A stretch of DNA of 64,000 nucleotides from positions 31,704,709 to 31,768,708 of the forward strand of contig OX393557.1 in NCBI GenBank assembly GCA_947650365.1, given 5' to 3'. The first letter of the stretch is position 1. Every line of letters starts with the position of its first letter. The notes beneath the pieces were generated by a model, which was not told the DNA's origin, ran no database searches, and was given only the letters and a program-made list of their open reading frames with translations. Shown here one piece after another: positions 61,593 to 64,000 of this stretch. The translations under genes and the position numbers were made by a program. Origin of the DNA: Chamaelirium japonicum. Taxonomy: Eukaryota; Streptophyta; Magnoliopsida; Liliales; Melanthiaceae.

Positions 61593-63267
61593 TTTTTTTT
61601 TTTTTTTTGAGAACCCCTCCAACGGGAGGGAGGGTTTGGCGGACCCCGACCAGAATCAATTAAAACTCAAGAAATGATGCTGTTACAGAAAAAGGAAGCC
61701 TCCTCCCCTAGCTTATCACGCCAAGGAATAATCCAAGTCCCGAAAAGAGAAACCACTGAACGACGTAGATTCTCCTGCCCGGCCGAAGAAGCATTGAAGA
61801 TCCGATTATTCCTCTCAAGCCAGATCACCCACACAATCGCCATGACCAACACATCCCAAGGTTTCCTGATGCCTAGCGGAACCCTCCTCCTCCTCCAGGA
61901 GCTCCAAAGACCTCGAAGAGATCGAGGGTGTGAGAGAATACCGGCCTTGCCTTCGAAATGGTCCCACAACTGCCGAGCGAAGGGGCACCCAAGTAACAGA
62001 TACGATGAGGTCTCCTCCTCTGCATTGCAGAAAGTACAAAGAGCGTCCACAGCCTGGGGATGGTGCCTCCGCAACAGGTTCGCCTTAGTAAGAATCTTAT
62101 TCCTCGAGGCCATCAGGGAGAAAATCTGGACCTTCGAAGGCGCCTTCGTCCTCCAAATAGCCTTCGACGGTCTATGATTGTGCATTCGAGGTAGGAGGTG
62201 CTCGTAAAAGGATCTCACAGAGAATACTCCGGAGGAAGAGCAGTTCCACCGGACCGTATCCCGCCCGGAACTGAAGGTAGTCGCTTGCAAAATCACATAA
62301 AGATCCTGCAGCTCCCGTCGACCGACCCGATCTAAAGGAGCTCGGAGTGTAATCTTCCAGCCGATAGAGTCCCCCCTCCGGCAAGCCTGGGATCGGACCG
62401 ACGCTCCCCTGTTCCGGGCCAAAGAAAAGAGAGACGGGAAGAGGTGCTCCAATGGCCTATCACCGATCCAAGTGTCACGCCAGAACCTGATGGCCCGTCC
62501 GTCACCTAAGGAAAGAGTGGTTGCCTCTCTGTAGAGGTCCTTGACCTTGAGGACGCCTCGCCAAAAATGCGAAATTCTTCCCGAGACTCTACTCCGCACT
62601 TGTAGTGGGGAAAACCTCCGGAAATAACGGGACAGAATAACTTCCCTCCAAGAAGCATCCGTACCTTGCTGTAATCTCCACCACCACTTCCCCAGCATCG
62701 AGATATTGAACCGGCGCAGATCCAGGACACCTAACCCGCCCAGCTTCTTTGGGAGACAGACCTGGTCCCAACGCATGAGGTTGTACCCTCCTGTAGAAGA
62801 GCCCGTACCATGCCACAGAAAAGAGCGCCTGATCTTGTCGATCCTGTCAATGACCCAGGTTGGCAGGAAATAGAAAGACAGGTAGTAAGATGGGATTGAC
62901 GAAAGTACAGAATTCACCAGAACAAGCCGGCCACCAGAGGACAAAAATCTGCCCTTCCAACCCTCCAAACGCCTCTCTATCTTCAAAATCAGCTGTTCCC
63001 AGTCCTCCCGCCTGAGAGCTCTATCGCTGATCGGAAGACCCAGATACTTCATCGGCAAGGTACCTTCTCTGCAATTCAACAACCTGGCCAAACCACCGCC
63101 GGCTTCCCCTGAACCGATGTAGTACAGGCTGCTCTTCTGGAAGTTGATCTTCAGCCCTGAAGTCAATTCCAGCCCGTATAGGAGGATCTTCAAAGAGACC
63201 ATCTGAAAGGGACAAGCTTTGGCGAAGAGTAACGAATCGTCCGCCACCCCCATCTTGTGCGGACCTG
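61593..63267 (-). mobile_element. 5'-truncated LINE with perfect 12-bp target duplication
   Basis: A T run at 61593-61608 is the complement of the poly(A) tail. Flanks GTCCCTACTTAA at 61581-61592 and 63268-63279 are identical. The 5' end (right side) starts inside the RT active site. The 27 bases 63241-63267 between the LINE and the target copy are filler, 24 of which recur at 63354-63377. Confidence 0.88.
61667..63253 (-). pseudogene. LINE reverse transcriptase C-terminal part and zf-RVT domain
   Basis: An open frame of 528 codons begins at the catalytic ADDS motif (residues 4-7; the preceding Phe/Tyr is replaced by filler-encoded Val). It continues with GLKINFQKSSLYYIG, MKYLGLPISDRALRREDW, ERRLEGWKGRFLSSGGRLVL, SSIPSYYLSFYFLP and KLGGLGVLDLRRFNISMLGK. 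The C-terminal zf-RVT region has Cys406, Cys409 and Cys423, with Tyr419 where His is usual (ETSSYLLLGC). The endonuclease and RT N-terminal half are missing, so the protein is inactive. The absence of internal stops indicates recent insertion. The Met at residue 1 lies in filler DNA and is not a natural start. Confidence 0.88.
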
Positions 63268-63690
63268 GTCCCTACTTAAAATTTAAGAAATACTCATTCC
63301 ATAGTTCACTATTTTTCTTTTATTGTTTCGTTTCAAAATGCATGCACCCACCACCGCCACCCCCATCTTGTGCGGACGACAGTTCACCATTACGTCCATA
63401 GTTCACCACTGCCTGAACCATTCCTCCTCCTCCTCCCCCCCCCCCCCCACACCTGTGTATGTGGTTGCCAGTCGAGACTATGATGTCAATGCTAGCGGAT
63501 AGCCACCGAACAATATGGTGGCTACCCGTCGCCAACGGTGTCAGCCGATAGCCAGGTATAGGGGCAACAATGGCTACTGCAACGAACTCAGTGGGTACCA
63601 TATGTCGCAAGTAAAGCATCGAGCATGGTAAGCTGGTTGGTATCACGGTGATACCTAAGTTTTTTTCTCGAGTATTAGGCTAACTATACA
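63268..63690. other. No gene seen; flank of the LINE with the filler source
   Basis: Contains the source copy of the 24-bp filler (63354-63377) and a C run near 63437-63449. No coding was recognised. Confidence 0.4.
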
Positions 63691-63691
63691 T

Positions 63692-64000
<309 letters not shown>

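Overview
This is a plant nuclear (angiosperm) window dominated by transposable elements. Support comes from plant Copia retrotransposons primed by initiator tRNA-Met, two Cassandra TRIM elements carrying 5S rRNA sequence, tRNA-derived SINEs, hAT-type MITEs, a plant LINE, long AT and GA/CT microsatellites, and plant-type genes. The two intact genes are single-exon and very GC-rich, and the 31.5 kb gene becomes less GC-rich toward its 3' end. That pattern is usual in monocots, but magnoliids and other early lineages are not excluded. I cannot name the species.

Only three host genes look credible. (1) A minus-strand, multi-exon, glycine-rich protein gene (3046 to at least 6119) with 45-bp and 33-bp internal exons; it is invisible to ORF finding and I assembled it from splice sites and phase. 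(2) A progesterone 5-beta-reductase/iridoid synthase-like enzyme (PRISE/VEP1 family) at 31485-32687. (3) An ARM-like plus TPR co-chaperone-like protein at 57285-59147. Two relics are also visible: a class III peroxidase C-terminal fragment at 159-316, split by a transposon, and an unidentified exon-like relic near 47.4-48.0 kb.

Layout: 0-1.3 kb, peroxidase relic with an hAT / SINE / hAT nest. 1.4-6.1 kb, SINEs, tandem repeats and the glycine-rich gene. 6.1-11.7 kb, mostly anonymous sequence. 11.7-21.8 kb, a 10,052-bp Copia element with 2,332-bp, nearly identical LTRs but a dead pol, inserted in an older Copia fragment. 22-31 kb, MITEs, Helitron-like repeats, an 863-bp tandem duplication and a three-copy GC-rich repeat family. 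31.5-32.7 kb, reductase gene. 32.8-38.9 kb, an old Copia directly downstream of that gene, carrying a hairpin, an AT tract and a long-TIR MITE in its 5' LTR and a complete Cassandra in gag. 39-47 kb, hAT-like repeats, a small non-autonomous LTR element and a Copia 3' end. 50.8-53.1 kb, another Copia gag region interrupted by a second Cassandra. 55.8-56.9 kb, a long-TIR element just upstream of the TPR gene. 59-61.5 kb, foldback and palindromic repeats. 61.6-63.3 kb, a young 5'-truncated LINE with a perfect 12-bp target duplication.

The host genes show no operon or pathway link. The structure worth attention is the layered nesting of mobile elements and the way several abut or split genes.
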